From Microcoleus sp. FACHB-672 (GTDB lineage: Bacteria; Cyanobacteriota; Cyanobacteriia; Cyanobacteriales; Oscillatoriaceae), in assembly GCF_014695725.1 (NCBI RefSeq), contig NZ_JACJOU010000015.1, forward strand, positions 434,001 to 498,000: 64,000 bases of DNA. The letters run 5' to 3'. This document shows, piece by piece, positions 17,789 to 26,464 of this stretch (position 1 is the stretch's first letter; every line of letters begins with the position of its first letter). The notes beneath the pieces were generated by a model. That model did not search any database. It was not told where the DNA came from and was given only the letters and a program-made list of their open reading frames with translations. The translations under genes were made by a program, and so were the position numbers.

Positions 17789-19594
17789 CTATTGTTTGGC
17801 TGCCTCAATCCACTGTTTTAAAGTTTCCACAACTTCACCAACAGGAATTTCTTGAGATTTGTGAGTCGCGCGTTCCACAACTTCGAGTTTCCCTTCTTTG
17901 AGGGAGCGCCCTGTGACGAGCCGGTAGGGAATGCCAATTAAGTCCGCGTCTTTAAATTTGACACCGGCGCGCTCATCTCGATCATCTAAAAGTGTTTCGA
18001 TGCCGGCTTGATTTAACTCGTTGTAGAGTTTTTCAGCAACTTCTACTTGGTTAGCGTCTCCAACATTGGGAACCGTAATGATCGCATGATAAGGTGCAAT
18101 GGCTACCGGCCAAATAATCCCATCTTTGTCATAAGATTGCTCAACGGCTGACTGAGCTAAGCGAGAGACGCCAACGCCATAACAACCCATGACAAGCGGC
18201 ACTTCTTCCCCTTGTTCATTCGTGTAAGTCGCTCCCATTGCTTTAGAGTATTTAATGCCGAGTTGGAAGATGTGACCCACTTCAATTCCTCTGGCACTTT
18301 GCAGAGTTTGGCTAGAGTTGTGGGTAGCACGATCACCGGCTTTGGCTTTGCGGACATCGACGACTTTTTCTGGCAGTTGAAATTGTTCGCCCCAATTTGC
18401 ACCGACGATGTGATAGCCAGATTCATTAGAGCCGGTGACGAAGTTTTTTAATTCAACCGCTGTTTGATCGACTAAGCGTAAAAATTTGGGCGCTAGACTT
18501 TTATCTGATTTAATGTAGCTATCTTCCACATTCGGCGCGATATAGCCTAAAGGTAGGGATTGAGCCGCCCATTTCTTTTGCGCGTCTGCATCGGGTACAC
18601 TAAGGGCGAGAACGGTTTTAGAACCGTATTTGTCTGCTTGCTTTGTTAGCTCATTCAGCAATTTGACTTCATTAACATCTTGATCGCCTCGGATGCTAAC
18701 GATTACCAGCACAGTCATGCCGCTGTCATAGACGGCTTGATAAAGCACATTTTTGACAATTTGGGTAGCCGAACACTTAAGAAATTTGCAGAGTTTCTCA
18801 ATGGTGTCGGTTCCGGGAGTTTCCCGTTTTTCATAACTTGTAAAGGGTGAAGTTTCTGCATCTGCCGGCAAGGAAATTGCTTTTTCCACATTGGCAGCAT
18901 ATTGACCATCTTCGGTGTAAAGAACTTCATCTTCACCGGCTTCTGCCAACACCATAAATTCTTGGGAACCAGACCCACCAATCGCCCCAGAATCTGCATC
19001 GACAGGACGGAATTTCAAACCACACCGGCGTAGCATATTGCTGTACGCACGATCCATATCTTGATAAGTTTTTTTCAGACTTTCTTCATCGGTGTGGAAA
19101 GAGTAGCCATCTTTCATGATGAATTCCCGTCCCCGCATTAAGCCGAAGCGAGGGCGAATTTCATCCCGGAATTTGGTTTGAATTTGATAGAGGTGCAGAG
19201 GGAGTTGCCGGTAGGAACGGATCATTTCCTTGGCAACGGTTGTGATTACTTCTTCGTGGGTTGGCCCTAGTCCTAATTCTCGGTCTTGCCGGTCTGTGAG
19301 GGCAAACATGATGCCTTCAGCTTGGGTGTAGGTATCCCAACGACCGGACTCTCGCCAAAGATCAGCCGGCTGCAATTGTGGCAGGAGACATTCTTGCGCG
19401 CCGGTCGCGTCCATTTCTTCACGCACAATTTGGCTGACTTTACGCAGTACACGCCACATCAAGGGCAAGTAAGCATAAATACCGCTGCCGATGCGACGGA
19501 TATAGCCGGCGCGTAGCAAGAGTTTATGGCTGGGAATTTCCGCCTCGGCTGGATCTTCCCGTAGTGTGACAAAGAGCATCTGTGACAGTCGCAT
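17789..19594 (-). CDS. proS: Prolyl-tRNA synthetase, bacterial type
   Basis: ProS charges tRNA-Pro with proline. The 601-residue length and the domain order fit the bacterial type with an editing insertion: an N-terminal catalytic core with class II motifs ([42 protein letters not shown]), the INS editing domain (about 230-390, [11 protein letters not shown]), motif 3 ([12 protein letters not shown]) and a C-terminal anticodon-binding domain ([23 protein letters not shown]). The ATG is preceded by AGGGAAC. It diverges from the hypothetical gene at 19738. Confidence 0.96.
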   Translation of the reverse strand: MRLSQMLFVTLREDPAEAEIPSHKLLLRAGYIRRIGSGIYAYLPLMWRVLRKVSQIVREEMDATGAQECLLPQLQPADLWRESGRWDTYTQAEGIMFALTDRQDRELGLGPTHEEVITTVAKEMIRSYRQLPLHLYQIQTKFRDEIRPRFGLMRGREFIMKDGYSFHTDEESLKKTYQDMDRAYSNMLRRCGLKFRPVDADSGAIGGSGSQEFMVLAEAGEDEVLYTEDGQYAANVEKAISLPADAETSPFTSYEKRETPGTDTIEKLCKFLKCSATQIVKNVLYQAVYDSGMTVLVIVSIRGDQDVNEVKLLNELTKQADKYGSKTVLALSVPDADAQKKWAAQSLPLGYIAPNVEDSYIKSDKSLAPKFLRLVDQTAVELKNFVTGSNESGYHIVGANWGEQFQLPEKVVDVRKAKAGDRATHNSSQTLQSARGIEVGHIFQLGIKYSKAMGATYTNEQGEEVPLVMGCYGVGVSRLAQSAVEQSYDKDGIIWPVAIAPYHAIITVPNVGDANQVEVAEKLYNELNQAGIETLLDDRDERAGVKFKDADLIGIPYRLVTGRSLKEGKLEVVERATHKSQEIPVGEVVETLKQWIEAAKQ

Positions 19595-19737
19595 CGCTTG
19601 TTCCCTTTCTAGACCGGACGATCATTATCTCAGATCAGTCTAGGACATCAGTTGCTCCTGTTAGTGACGAGACGCCTTTAGCATTGTTCTATAATCGCTA
19701 GCGTTTAACCCAGGTGCGCTAGGATTCTACAACTCAA

Positions 19738-20307
19738 TTGACTTCTATAGGCTCTTATCACGTAAAAGTCCAGATTCAAGCCGGTGGAGATCGATTTGCT
19801 TCGCTTTCCCCAGCTAGAGAAGCGGATATGCCGGCTGATTGGTCTTTTGATTGGCTTGGTTTGTGGCAAAATACCGACTTTGAGTGTCAAAACATTGTCA
19901 AACTTGTTTATTTGAATCAAGTGTGGGGATTGGCTAGATATGGTTTATATCCCTATCCTGGTCTTCCGAGATTTCTAGAAATTGAACAATTGGAAGCGAA
20001 TCCAACCAGTCGAGGTGAGATGACTGATCGGCCTATTATCCCAATAGGTAAATGGTTAATTTGGTATTCTATCAAAGTCGGGCTGCAATATTGCTTAGTA
20101 GCAACCAACGAGCCGCTAATTATCCTCGTTTCCCTAAAATCGGCTGTGTCATACTATAGAGACGTAATAATGATGGAGTATTTGGAGCCGGTGACAATTG
20201 CTCCAGGTGAAGATGGATATGCCTTCAGATTCTCATCAACAGCAGCCGCAGCCTTCTGTCAAAGACACGAAAACGAATGGGGAGTCCCAACCTTTATTGA
20301 CGAGTGA
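19738..20307 (+). CDS. Conserved cyanobacterial hypothetical protein
   Basis: The 189-residue protein looks conserved rather than random: WSFDWLGLWQNTDFECQNIVKLV, a YGLYPYPG turn, LEIEQLEANPTSRG, and a GKWLIWYSIKVGLQYC helix all read as a folded domain. It has no motif I can link to a function; a distant GNAT-like arrangement is possible but unsupported. The start is uncertain: TTG at 19738 gives the longest frame, and an ATG lies at 19828, inside sequence that already looks coding. Its last 89 bp overlap the start of the next gene in another frame. Confidence 0.6.
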   Translation: MTSIGSYHVKVQIQAGGDRFASLSPAREADMPADWSFDWLGLWQNTDFECQNIVKLVYLNQVWGLARYGLYPYPGLPRFLEIEQLEANPTSRGEMTDRPIIPIGKWLIWYSIKVGLQYCLVATNEPLIILVSLKSAVSYYRDVIMMEYLEPVTIAPGEDGYAFRFSSTAAAAFCQRHENEWGVPTFIDE

Positions 20308-21175
20308 TGAGGTTAAGGCAGGGACAAAAGTTGTGATGACTCACGCTGAACGGCAAGCATTTCTAAAAAGGTCTCGTCTTGGACAAGTTGCCGGGGTTTC
20401 CCATTTGCTGCCTAAAGTTGCAGAGGAGACGAAAGAAAAACAAGGAGTTAACGGAACCAACATTATTGATTTAGCAATTTCAGCAAGTGTGGTTGCCTAC
20501 GTCTTTGGGCAAACTACAGAAGGTGCCCTTCAAAAATTTTGTGCTGACGTTTTGAAAGGTCTAATCTATACTAAATTTGCCGGCAGAGCTGAGCTTAGAC
20601 AAGCCTCTGAACATCCGAAAGTATTAGAAGCAATAATCGAAGAAGAAGCGTCAAAAGATGACATTTTCCGAGAGCAATTGGAGCAATTAGTGACGACGTT
20701 TCAGCTTACCGGAGTTTCCCATTTGCTGCCTAAAGTTGCAGAGGAGACAAAAGAAAAACAAGGAGTTAACGGAACCAACATTATGGATTTAGCAATTTTA
20801 GCAAGTGCGGCTGTCTACTTCTTTGCACAAACTACAGGAGGTGCCCTTGAAAAACTTGGTGCTGACGTTGTAGACCAATTGAAAGGTCTAATCTATACTA
20901 AATTTGCCGGCAGAGCCGAGCTAAGACAAGCGTCTGAAAATCCGAAAATATTAGAAGCAGTAATCGAAGAAGAAGCGTCAAGAGATGACATTTTCCGAAA
21001 GCAATTGGAGGAATTGGTTACGAGGCTTCAACAAATTGAAAATAACAGACCTATTGATAACGTTTATCAAAATGCGGGTGAGTCTGGGGTTAATCAGAAG
21101 ATAGATTCTGTATCAGGAGGAACTGTATCTGGTCGTGACCAGATAGGTCGTGACCAGACAAACTTTCGTCATTAA
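20219..21175 (+). CDS. Protein with duplicated 106-residue module; probably the 5' part of a frameshifted gene
   Basis: The product has two copies of a module (SHLLPKVAEETKEKQGVNG... to the DDIFR(E/K)QLE segment), 106 codons apart and nearly identical in DNA. Each copy holds a hydrophobic stretch (LAISASVVAYVFGQT / LAILASAAVYFFAQT), so two membrane helices are possible. It ends in a polar linker with SGGTVSGRDQIGRDQ repeats. The following frame resumes the same pattern (QTFVINNSNNHYYPP), so this is likely one gene broken near 21153-21162. ATG at 20219 follows AGGTGA at 8 nt; ATGs at 20213 and 20336 are alternatives, the last avoiding the overlap with the upstream gene. Function unknown. Confidence 0.55.
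   Translation: MPSDSHQQQPQPSVKDTKTNGESQPLLTSDEVKAGTKVVMTHAERQAFLKRSRLGQVAGVSHLLPKVAEETKEKQGVNGTNIIDLAISASVVAYVFGQTTEGALQKFCADVLKGLIYTKFAGRAELRQASEHPKVLEAIIEEEASKDDIFREQLEQLVTTFQLTGVSHLLPKVAEETKEKQGVNGTNIMDLAILASAAVYFFAQTTGGALEKLGADVVDQLKGLIYTKFAGRAELRQASENPKILEAVIEEEASRDDIFRKQLEELVTRLQQIENNRPIDNVYQNAGESGVNQKIDSVSGGTVSGRDQIGRDQTNFRH
20396..21000 (+). repeat. 318-bp direct duplication within the hypothetical gene
   Basis: The sequence from 20396 (GTTTCCCATTTGCTGCC...) is repeated from 20714, a period of 318 bp (106 codons), with few differences over most of its length. The high nucleotide identity implies a recent duplication; the second copy has a short in-frame insertion (VDQL) before LKGLIYTKF. 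Confidence 0.85.
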
Positions 21176-22211
21176 TAACTCGAATAATCACTACTACCCC
21201 CCTTCTACAGCAGAATCTACTGAGCTTCCTGACTTGGCTCCAGGCAATTTTTCTAGTGTTTGGGTACGGATCTGGAACTACATAAAAACACTGGCATTTC
21301 TGTTTGCAGTTGTTATTGTTTGGGCTATCCTTGGACTTACTGTAAAATGTCCATTTCCCTGCGACCTTGCTACATCGCTTATAAACTATGCCTTTAGTGG
21401 ATTCCTAAGAGCTGTCGGAAACTCGGTTAAAGGATTGCAGGAATCTAGTCCACCTATATGGCAAGAGGTTAAGCGTCAGAATGAAAAACTTCAAAGTTAT
21501 GAATTGACATCCCCTCCTGAAGACAGTAAAGAAGAAGCTGGCAGGCTCAACGAGCTTGACTCTAAGTATTGGCTGCTGATAATCGTTATAGAACTTCTGT
21601 CTGAAGGAAATAAAAATTTAGAGAGTAATTTGCAACTTTTTCAGGCTATTGAGGAGCTAGAAGAAAAAAGATACTCTGTTCTAGAAAGGCTTAAGCCTCT
21701 CAAGAAAAAATACTATCCAAAATTAAAAAAAATTCAAGAACTATCTTTACCAAAAAGTAAAATTGAACAAATTGAAAAATTTCTGACCACTTTAATTATT
21801 AAGTACACAGCTTCTACACCACCATCAGAAGCAGCAATTGAAGAATTGTTAAAAGCTGTTAATAGGAAATCAAAAAAGCATCCTAGAAACAAGGTGGTAA
21901 ACAAATTGCAAAAAATTATAATTTGGATGTCGTTGAAAATCGCTAAAAGTGATTCAGTCAATGAACCAATATACCAACTACCTTCAAAAAAGTTAATTGG
22001 AGATTTAACAAAAGGGAAATACCATTTTGAGAAGTGTGAACATTGGAAAGCTTTGATGTTTGATTTTATATTCAATAATGATGAAAGTCAGGATATTAGG
22101 CTTTTTACAAATCATCAGGAGGCACGAATAACGTACCAAAAGGAACCCTGCGACGATTGTAAGAAAAAATACAAAAAAAGAATTCTGGAGAAAGCAATTG
22201 AATGGGATTAG
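21150..22211 (+). CDS. 3' part of the frameshifted gene: membrane segment plus charged helical domain
   Basis: The 353-residue frame opens at a GTG at 21150 inside the end of the previous gene, in the +1 frame. Removing one base from ACAAACTTT would join GRDQIGRDQT directly to TFVINNSNNHYYPP, so the GTG is probably not a true start. The product has one or two hydrophobic segments (LAFLFAVVIVWAILGLTV, about 46-63), then a Lys/Glu-rich helical region and a C-terminal part with a possible metal-binding CDDC (EPCDDCKKK). It is AT-richer than its neighbours, which hints at foreign origin. I cannot name a family. Confidence 0.5.
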   Translation: MTRQTFVINNSNNHYYPPSTAESTELPDLAPGNFSSVWVRIWNYIKTLAFLFAVVIVWAILGLTVKCPFPCDLATSLINYAFSGFLRAVGNSVKGLQESSPPIWQEVKRQNEKLQSYELTSPPEDSKEEAGRLNELDSKYWLLIIVIELLSEGNKNLESNLQLFQAIEELEEKRYSVLERLKPLKKKYYPKLKKIQELSLPKSKIEQIEKFLTTLIIKYTASTPPSEAAIEELLKAVNRKSKKHPRNKVVNKLQKIIIWMSLKIAKSDSVNEPIYQLPSKKLIGDLTKGKYHFEKCEHWKALMFDFIFNNDESQDIRLFTNHQEARITYQKEPCDDCKKKYKKRILEKAIEWD

Positions 22212-22722
22212 TTGCAAAAAATATAGTTCTTAACGTGATGAAAGCTATCGGCTAGAAATTTACCTTGAAGATTTTCATGTGGTTTAGTGTAACGCTCCCA
22301 ACCATTAACTCCCAAGTTAAATATTCAATTGCTCAGCTCGATTATCCTCTAGAATCATTCTAGTGTTGCCGGCTTGCAATATTCACTAATAGTGATGCGT
22401 TAAGCCTGCCCTATTTATAGTTAGCTGGATATATATCTATTTGGAATTTAACAAACAGGCCGACGCCAGTTCACTGCTTTTCAAACATGAGCCGTGATCC
22501 CAAAGGATTTTGAATGCAGAATCAACGAATACAGGGTTCTTCCTTTGGTTATAAATTTCTTGAGAATTTTGATACAAATTTGACTGATTTTTATGAACAA
22601 ACATCTCCCTCTTCAGCAAGATTCAATACTGATTAAATAGTTGTTAACTTTTATAAAGAAGACAAAACAAGTTTCCAAACAAATAAGGAAACTCAGCAAT
22701 TATTAGTTTTTTGGAGAGTTAG
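22212..22722. other. Intergenic region upstream of the helical carotenoid protein gene
   Basis: This 511-bp AT-rich spacer contains no convincing ORF; a 60-codon minus-strand frame at 22437-22619 has no coding features. It must hold the promoter and leader of the carotenoid protein gene. The ribosome-binding site region before 22723 reads TTGGAGAGTTAG. Confidence 0.4.
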
Positions 22723-23202
22723 ATGACATCTGGTACTAGCGGTGCTTACGATCACGGTAAAGAAGCTTTTGGTAGCTTGGATGTAGACACTCAGCTTGCT
22801 GTGCTGTGGTTTGTTTACGAAAAAATGGGTACATCTGTCACACCGGCAGCTCCTGGCGCATCGGGTTCTGAAATCGCCCAAGGGTTGTTCAATCAAGTTA
22901 AAGACTTGTCCCATGAAGAACAGCTGCAAGTTCAGCGGGACATTGCCGGCAAAAAGAGCACAGAAATCAGCCGGATGTATGGTTCCATGAGTCCTGAAAC
23001 TAAGCTGGCTTTCTGGTATTTCCTCGCTCAAGGCATGACAAGCGGAACCATCATTCCCATGCCCCCAGACTATCAGCTTTCTCCAGAAGGGCAAAACCTC
23101 TTAGGGCAAATCGAGTCAATGGACTTTCAACAGCAGATCGATTTCCTGCGCGGTGGCGTATTGCCAATGGGTGCCGAAGCGGCCTCAGGTGCTAGCATTT
23201 AG
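22723..23202 (+). CDS. Helical carotenoid protein (OCP N-terminal-domain homologue)
   Basis: Helical carotenoid proteins are stand-alone relatives of the N-terminal domain of orange carotenoid protein; they bind a keto-carotenoid and quench singlet oxygen or phycobilisome excitation, depending on the clade. The 159-residue product covers the full all-helical domain: FGSLDVDTQLAVLWFVYEKMG, AAPGASG, the KLAFWYFLAQGM helix and YQLSP...LRGGVLPMG align in order with OCP. There is no C-terminal NTF2-like domain and no adjacent one, and no FRP gene is visible. A clear hairpin terminator follows (23241-23272). Which HCP clade this belongs to cannot be decided here. Confidence 0.9.
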   Translation: MTSGTSGAYDHGKEAFGSLDVDTQLAVLWFVYEKMGTSVTPAAPGASGSEIAQGLFNQVKDLSHEEQLQVQRDIAGKKSTEISRMYGSMSPETKLAFWYFLAQGMTSGTIIPMPPDYQLSPEGQNLLGQIESMDFQQQIDFLRGGVLPMGAEAASGASI

Positions 23203-23240
23203 GAAGTATTCGTAAATCTTGGCTGAACTCGTCTCATATT

Positions 23241-23272
23241 CCCCCGCTATATTAGCGATTAGCGGGGGTTTT
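23241..23272 (+). terminator. Rho-independent terminator after the helical carotenoid protein gene
   Basis: CCCCCGCTA (23241-23249) pairs perfectly with TAGCGGGGG (23260-23268) around a 10-nt loop, followed by TTTT. It may also serve the convergent decarboxylase-like gene ending at 23280. Confidence 0.85.
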
Positions 23273-23279
23273 GCTGCAA

Positions 23280-23951
23280 TTACTGATAGCTGAAATCAAC
23301 GGATTTTTGACCCACGACTTCTGGCGCGTTAACTAAGATTTGCAGCGATTGGCACTGAACTGTTAAAAGAGGCTGGTTTAAATTTAACTTCACAAAAGGA
23401 CTCTCGGCTGGGATATCCAATTTCCCATTAACGAGTTCTAAAGGAGAATTAAACTCGCCTTTAAATAGCAGCACATCAGAATTTAAGGCACTGAGAACCG
23501 GCCCGCTTAAAGGTAAAGGGAAACCTGTAGAAAAAGGTAATACCATATTTGTCGTGCTAAACCGGCACAACTTTCGGTTACCTTGACGCACAGCAACTTG
23601 AGATGAATCTTCGCCTTTATCCCAAGTAAACTCAGCCAATTCTTTCGGCAAACCCCAAATTTCTCGACCGCCGGCAACTGAATCAGGATTATCTACATAA
23701 ATATGAGAAATCCAAGCTCCCCAATTGCCGGCATAACTAACCAAGCCGGCGACAACTATTAACTCGCTGTATTCCAGCGCTGAACCCGACTCGTAGCGGG
23801 AAGCATAAACCCCACCCAACGTTTTTCCAGGCAACACAGAAATAATTTCAAACTCTGGGGGAATGAATGGACGAGCTTGTTCAATATCGACTAACTGCCC
23901 AGTCTGGATAGCGTAACCTTGAAGTTTCCAAGGTGCTTTTGGATAAGCCAT
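23280..23951 (-). CDS. Acetoacetate decarboxylase family protein
   Basis: Members of the ADC family use a Schiff-base lysine to decarboxylate or otherwise process beta-keto acids; many cyanobacterial members have unknown substrates. The 223-residue product carries the family core: GGREIWGLPKELAEF with the candidate catalytic Lys103. Clostridial ADC has two adjacent lysines here; this protein has Lys-Glu, so the pKa-lowering partner is missing and the reaction may differ. SGPVL and the LNLNQPLL segment complete the beta-cone. AAGGAAAA precedes the ATG. It converges on the carotenoid protein gene. Confidence 0.82.
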   Translation of the reverse strand: MAYPKAPWKLQGYAIQTGQLVDIEQARPFIPPEFEIISVLPGKTLGGVYASRYESGSALEYSELIVVAGLVSYAGNWGAWISHIYVDNPDSVAGGREIWGLPKELAEFTWDKGEDSSQVAVRQGNRKLCRFSTTNMVLPFSTGFPLPLSGPVLSALNSDVLLFKGEFNSPLELVNGKLDIPAESPFVKLNLNQPLLTVQCQSLQILVNAPEVVGQKSVDFSYQ

Positions 23952-24294
23952 TTTTAGATTTTCCTTATTTAAGAAATAATGCTTTGCAAGAATTCTGTTA
24001 AACCCTGCTTTTCTTGTAATACTATTTTACCTTAGCTCCACTAGAAATAGCTTTAAGCAGCTCTCAATTGGATATCAGCGAATAGCCAATATCTAAAAAA
24101 ATCAAATTTAACAAAATTACGCAATTAGAAAAATAATTAAGGATTCTGAAAGTTAAAAACATTTTATGAGGTTTAGATTCGGCTAAAATGCTCAGCGAGT
24201 CAAAATATCAACTTACTTATCATTGTTGTTTTGACGGATGGTAGGAAATTTGCCAAGCTTTACCTCTAGCCGAGCTTTCGTAAAATAATAAATT
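23952..24294. other. Intergenic region between divergent genes
   Basis: This 343-bp AT-rich spacer separates the divergent decarboxylase-like and CPCC genes and must contain both promoters. No ORF, repeat or terminator stands out. Confidence 0.4.
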
Positions 24295-25080
24295 ATGAAC
24301 CAAGCATTTTATAGAAAAGCCATTTATCCCTGTCCATGTTGCGGCTACATGACCCTGAGTGAGAAACCGCCGGGGACATACTTAATTTGTCCGATTTGCT
24401 GTTGGGAAGATGCGGCAACAGATAACGAGCTAGATTCTAACGAAATTTCCCTGCATTGGGCACAGCAAAACTTTCTCGCTTTCGGGGCTTGTGAGCAGGA
24501 ATGGCTCGATTATGTTCGCGCTGCCACACCTACCGATCAGCGAGATCCTGATTGGCTAACGCTTGATGAGAAAGCTTGCGCCGCCGGCTCACTGTTGATC
24601 AAACAAATTACCAAAGCATTTGAGGGCGTCACTCGCGACGGCGGCGTTTCACTGCACGAAGCGCGAGCCATTGATGATTATGAGGGCGCAGAGGGACGCG
24701 CTGAGGCTCGTAAGAAAGATACAGACTGCCGGTGGCAAGATGTTCCAGAGGAGTGGGTTGAATATTTTTACGATGTCTTTCCTTTTTTTGATGCCAAAGG
24801 ATTTCGCTATTATATTCCTGCTTATATGGTTTGGGCGCTCAAGAATTACAAAAGCAGTCAATCAAATTCTGTTGATTTCACTATTTATGCTTTGGGTGTT
24901 TATGAAGGAGTAGATGACCCTTACTATCGCTTTCGCTTACTCAATGCGGAGCAGTCAAAAGCTGTGTGTAACTTCCTGAAATTTATGGATGCTTATGGGG
25001 CTGATTGGGCCGATGCCCGCGCTGCTAGGAGGGCATTGAATCAATATTGGGACCAGGTAAACCCTGGGGAGTGTAAATAG
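24295..25080 (+). CDS. CPCC cysteine-rich domain fused to DUF6714-like domain
   Basis: The N-terminal 60 residues match the CPCC cysteine-rich family: YPCPCCGY (Cys13, 15, 16) and LICPICCWED (Cys32, 35, 36), a likely zinc knuckle. After a linker, residues about 95-255 match the DUF6714 pattern: ITKAFEGVTRDGGVSLHEARAIDDYEG, then a DVPEEWVEYF segment, the FPFFDAKGFRYYIPAYMVWAL motif and a C-terminal KAVCNFLKFM. Both domains turn up in small bacterial proteins often linked with polymorphic-toxin immunity or stress loci; no function is proven. Its last 56 bp overlap the convergent holin-like gene. Confidence 0.75.
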   Translation: MNQAFYRKAIYPCPCCGYMTLSEKPPGTYLICPICCWEDAATDNELDSNEISLHWAQQNFLAFGACEQEWLDYVRAATPTDQRDPDWLTLDEKACAAGSLLIKQITKAFEGVTRDGGVSLHEARAIDDYEGAEGRAEARKKDTDCRWQDVPEEWVEYFYDVFPFFDAKGFRYYIPAYMVWALKNYKSSQSNSVDFTIYALGVYEGVDDPYYRFRLLNAEQSKAVCNFLKFMDAYGADWADARAARRALNQYWDQVNPGECK

Positions 25081-25312
25081 GCTGTGTAGCTTGAACCCGT
25101 CCGGCTACCGTCGCCCCACTGCCACAAAGAATAATCACAATATTGACAGTTGCATCCACAGTTAGCTTTTGTTCTTTAACCGCATTTCCCAGAATGGGTG
25201 CGATAGCAGCAACCGTTGTAAAAACAACTCCCCAAAAGGTTTTACTAGCAAAAATACTTTTGGCTTTATGGGTAGATAGGGCAGATTCGTTTACAGGGGT
25301 GGGTGTTTGCAT
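25025..25312 (-). CDS. Holin-like small membrane protein
   Basis: The 95-residue protein has an N-terminal polar segment, SKTFWGVVFTTVAAIAPILGNAV as a first membrane helix, a short polar turn (KEQKLTVD) and a second helix (TVNIVIILCGSGATVAGRVQAT) followed by a Pro/Gly-rich tail. This order (KTFWG start, second helix ending GR-K/Q-A) is typical of small phage holins. The peptidoglycan-binding protein just upstream on the same strand supports a lysis- or wall-related role, although no other phage gene is present. It overlaps the 3' end of the CPCC gene in antisense orientation. Confidence 0.55.
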   Translation of the reverse strand: MQTPTPVNESALSTHKAKSIFASKTFWGVVFTTVAAIAPILGNAVKEQKLTVDATVNIVIILCGSGATVAGRVQATQPIYTPQGLPGPNIDSMPS

Positions 25313-25411
25313 AGATTTGAATGAATGAAAATTCTTGGACTGAGGGGTTTTAGGATTAAGTGAAAATCAGCAGGATGTTGCAAAAACCTGCTGATTTTGA
25401 GTGAGCCTTAA

Positions 25412-25903
25412 TTAGCACCCCATTGGGGCAAAAATTTTGCTCAAGGCGTACCACGTGCGAGAACCAACAATGCCATCAGCGACTAAACCGGCATTTGCTT
25501 GGAAACTGCGAACGGCAGCATCAGTCGTTGAGCCAAAATCACCGTCAATCAGGCCCGTGTAGTGGCCAGTGATTTGAAGGGTTTCCTGAAGTGTAATGAC
25601 TGCTTGACCTTTGCTTCCCCGTTGCAAAATCGGCATATTTATGGGAGAGCCGGTGTAAAGTGCTTGCCAGGTTAAATTCCCAACAATGCCATCGGGTTTG
25701 AGGAAGACGCGGCGCTGAAATGCTTTGACGATTTCTAAGGTTGTCTGCCCAAAGATCCCGTCAATCGTCGGGTAGTAACCCCAGTGGTTGAGGAGCTTTT
25801 GCAGTTCTTTAACGGCGTCGCCTTTTGAGCCGAGTACAAGTAGAGGCTTGTTGAGTTGAGCTGTGGCTTGGGCAGAAGAAAGTTGCTTATCAGTGAGTTG
25901 CAT
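25412..25903 (-). CDS. Peptidoglycan-binding protein with two PG_binding_1 domains
   Basis: The product carries two tandem peptidoglycan-binding modules: LVLGSKGDAVKELQKLLNHWGYYP...DGIFGQTTLEIVKAFQ and LQRGSKGQAVITLQETLQITGHY...DGDFGSTTDAAVRSFQ, each ending with the DGIVG(N/S)(L/R)TW signature. There is no catalytic domain and no clear signal peptide, so export would need another route such as the holin-like neighbour. I start at the ATG at 25903 (164 residues, MQLTDKQ); a GTG at 25954 would add 17 residues. No good ribosome-binding site decides it. Confidence 0.8.
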   Translation of the reverse strand: MQLTDKQLSSAQATAQLNKPLLVLGSKGDAVKELQKLLNHWGYYPTIDGIFGQTTLEIVKAFQRRVFLKPDGIVGNLTWQALYTGSPINMPILQRGSKGQAVITLQETLQITGHYTGLIDGDFGSTTDAAVRSFQANAGLVADGIVGSRTWYALSKIFAPMGC

Positions 25904-26328
25904 AGTTGTTTGAGTGAGTTGAATCTCTACACTTCCTAGATTAGAAAGCAACACCCCTGATCACCATCGCCCAAGCAGTCATCGCTTTGGAGGGTTTGAC
26001 AATCCTTCAATGAGTTCACCCGTGAGGATGAGGGCGTTTGATAAAATGCGACAGTATTAGACTGAATCGAAATACCGATTTGCATGATGCCGGCTCCGAT
26101 GCGGTAACTGTAAGAGTAATAAGCAATACCAGTTTCAGAAAAGAATGCGACAAATAGGGAGGTTGGGGAGAGCGACAGGAAACTCAGCACCGAAAAGAGG
26201 AGATTGGGTTAAGAACCCTCCGTTTCACTTTGCCCAACCTATATCATGTCGTACAATTATTTTTTAAATTGGGATAAGAGGAAGAGCAGAAAACCGTGCT
26301 TAACTCTTGCTTTAATTAGTAAAATGGC
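25904..26328. other. Spacer between dnaK terminator and PG-binding gene
   Basis: About 425 bp with no supported gene. A minus-strand frame of 84 codons (25936-26190) is Ser/Tyr-rich and unlike any protein I know. The promoter of the peptidoglycan-binding gene should lie here. Confidence 0.35.
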
Positions 26329-26377
26329 ATAAAAAAAAGGCTGATAATGTGCGTCTTGGCAGACATTATCAACCTTT
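26329..26377 (-). terminator. Rho-independent terminator of dnaK
   Basis: On the minus strand a 15-bp stem with one mismatch (26363-26377 with 26336-26350, 12-nt loop) is followed directly by a run of eight T (26329-26336 region). It lies about 90 bp beyond the dnaK stop. Confidence 0.88.
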
Positions 26378-26464
26378 AAAAATCAATTAGCTATCTGTTA
26401 TTTCTTGAGATGAAGGGAGCGGGTTTTGCTCAAATATTATTGATTTAAAACCCGCACCGGCTGA

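Noticed and set aside
22437-22619. 60-codon minus-strand ORF before the carotenoid protein gene
   Set aside because: No start signal, no conserved-looking segment, and it lies in AT-rich spacer DNA.
25936-26190. 84-codon minus-strand ORF upstream of the peptidoglycan-binding gene
   Set aside because: Ser/Tyr-rich composition without a domain, no ribosome-binding site, and overlap with the better-supported gene's upstream frame.
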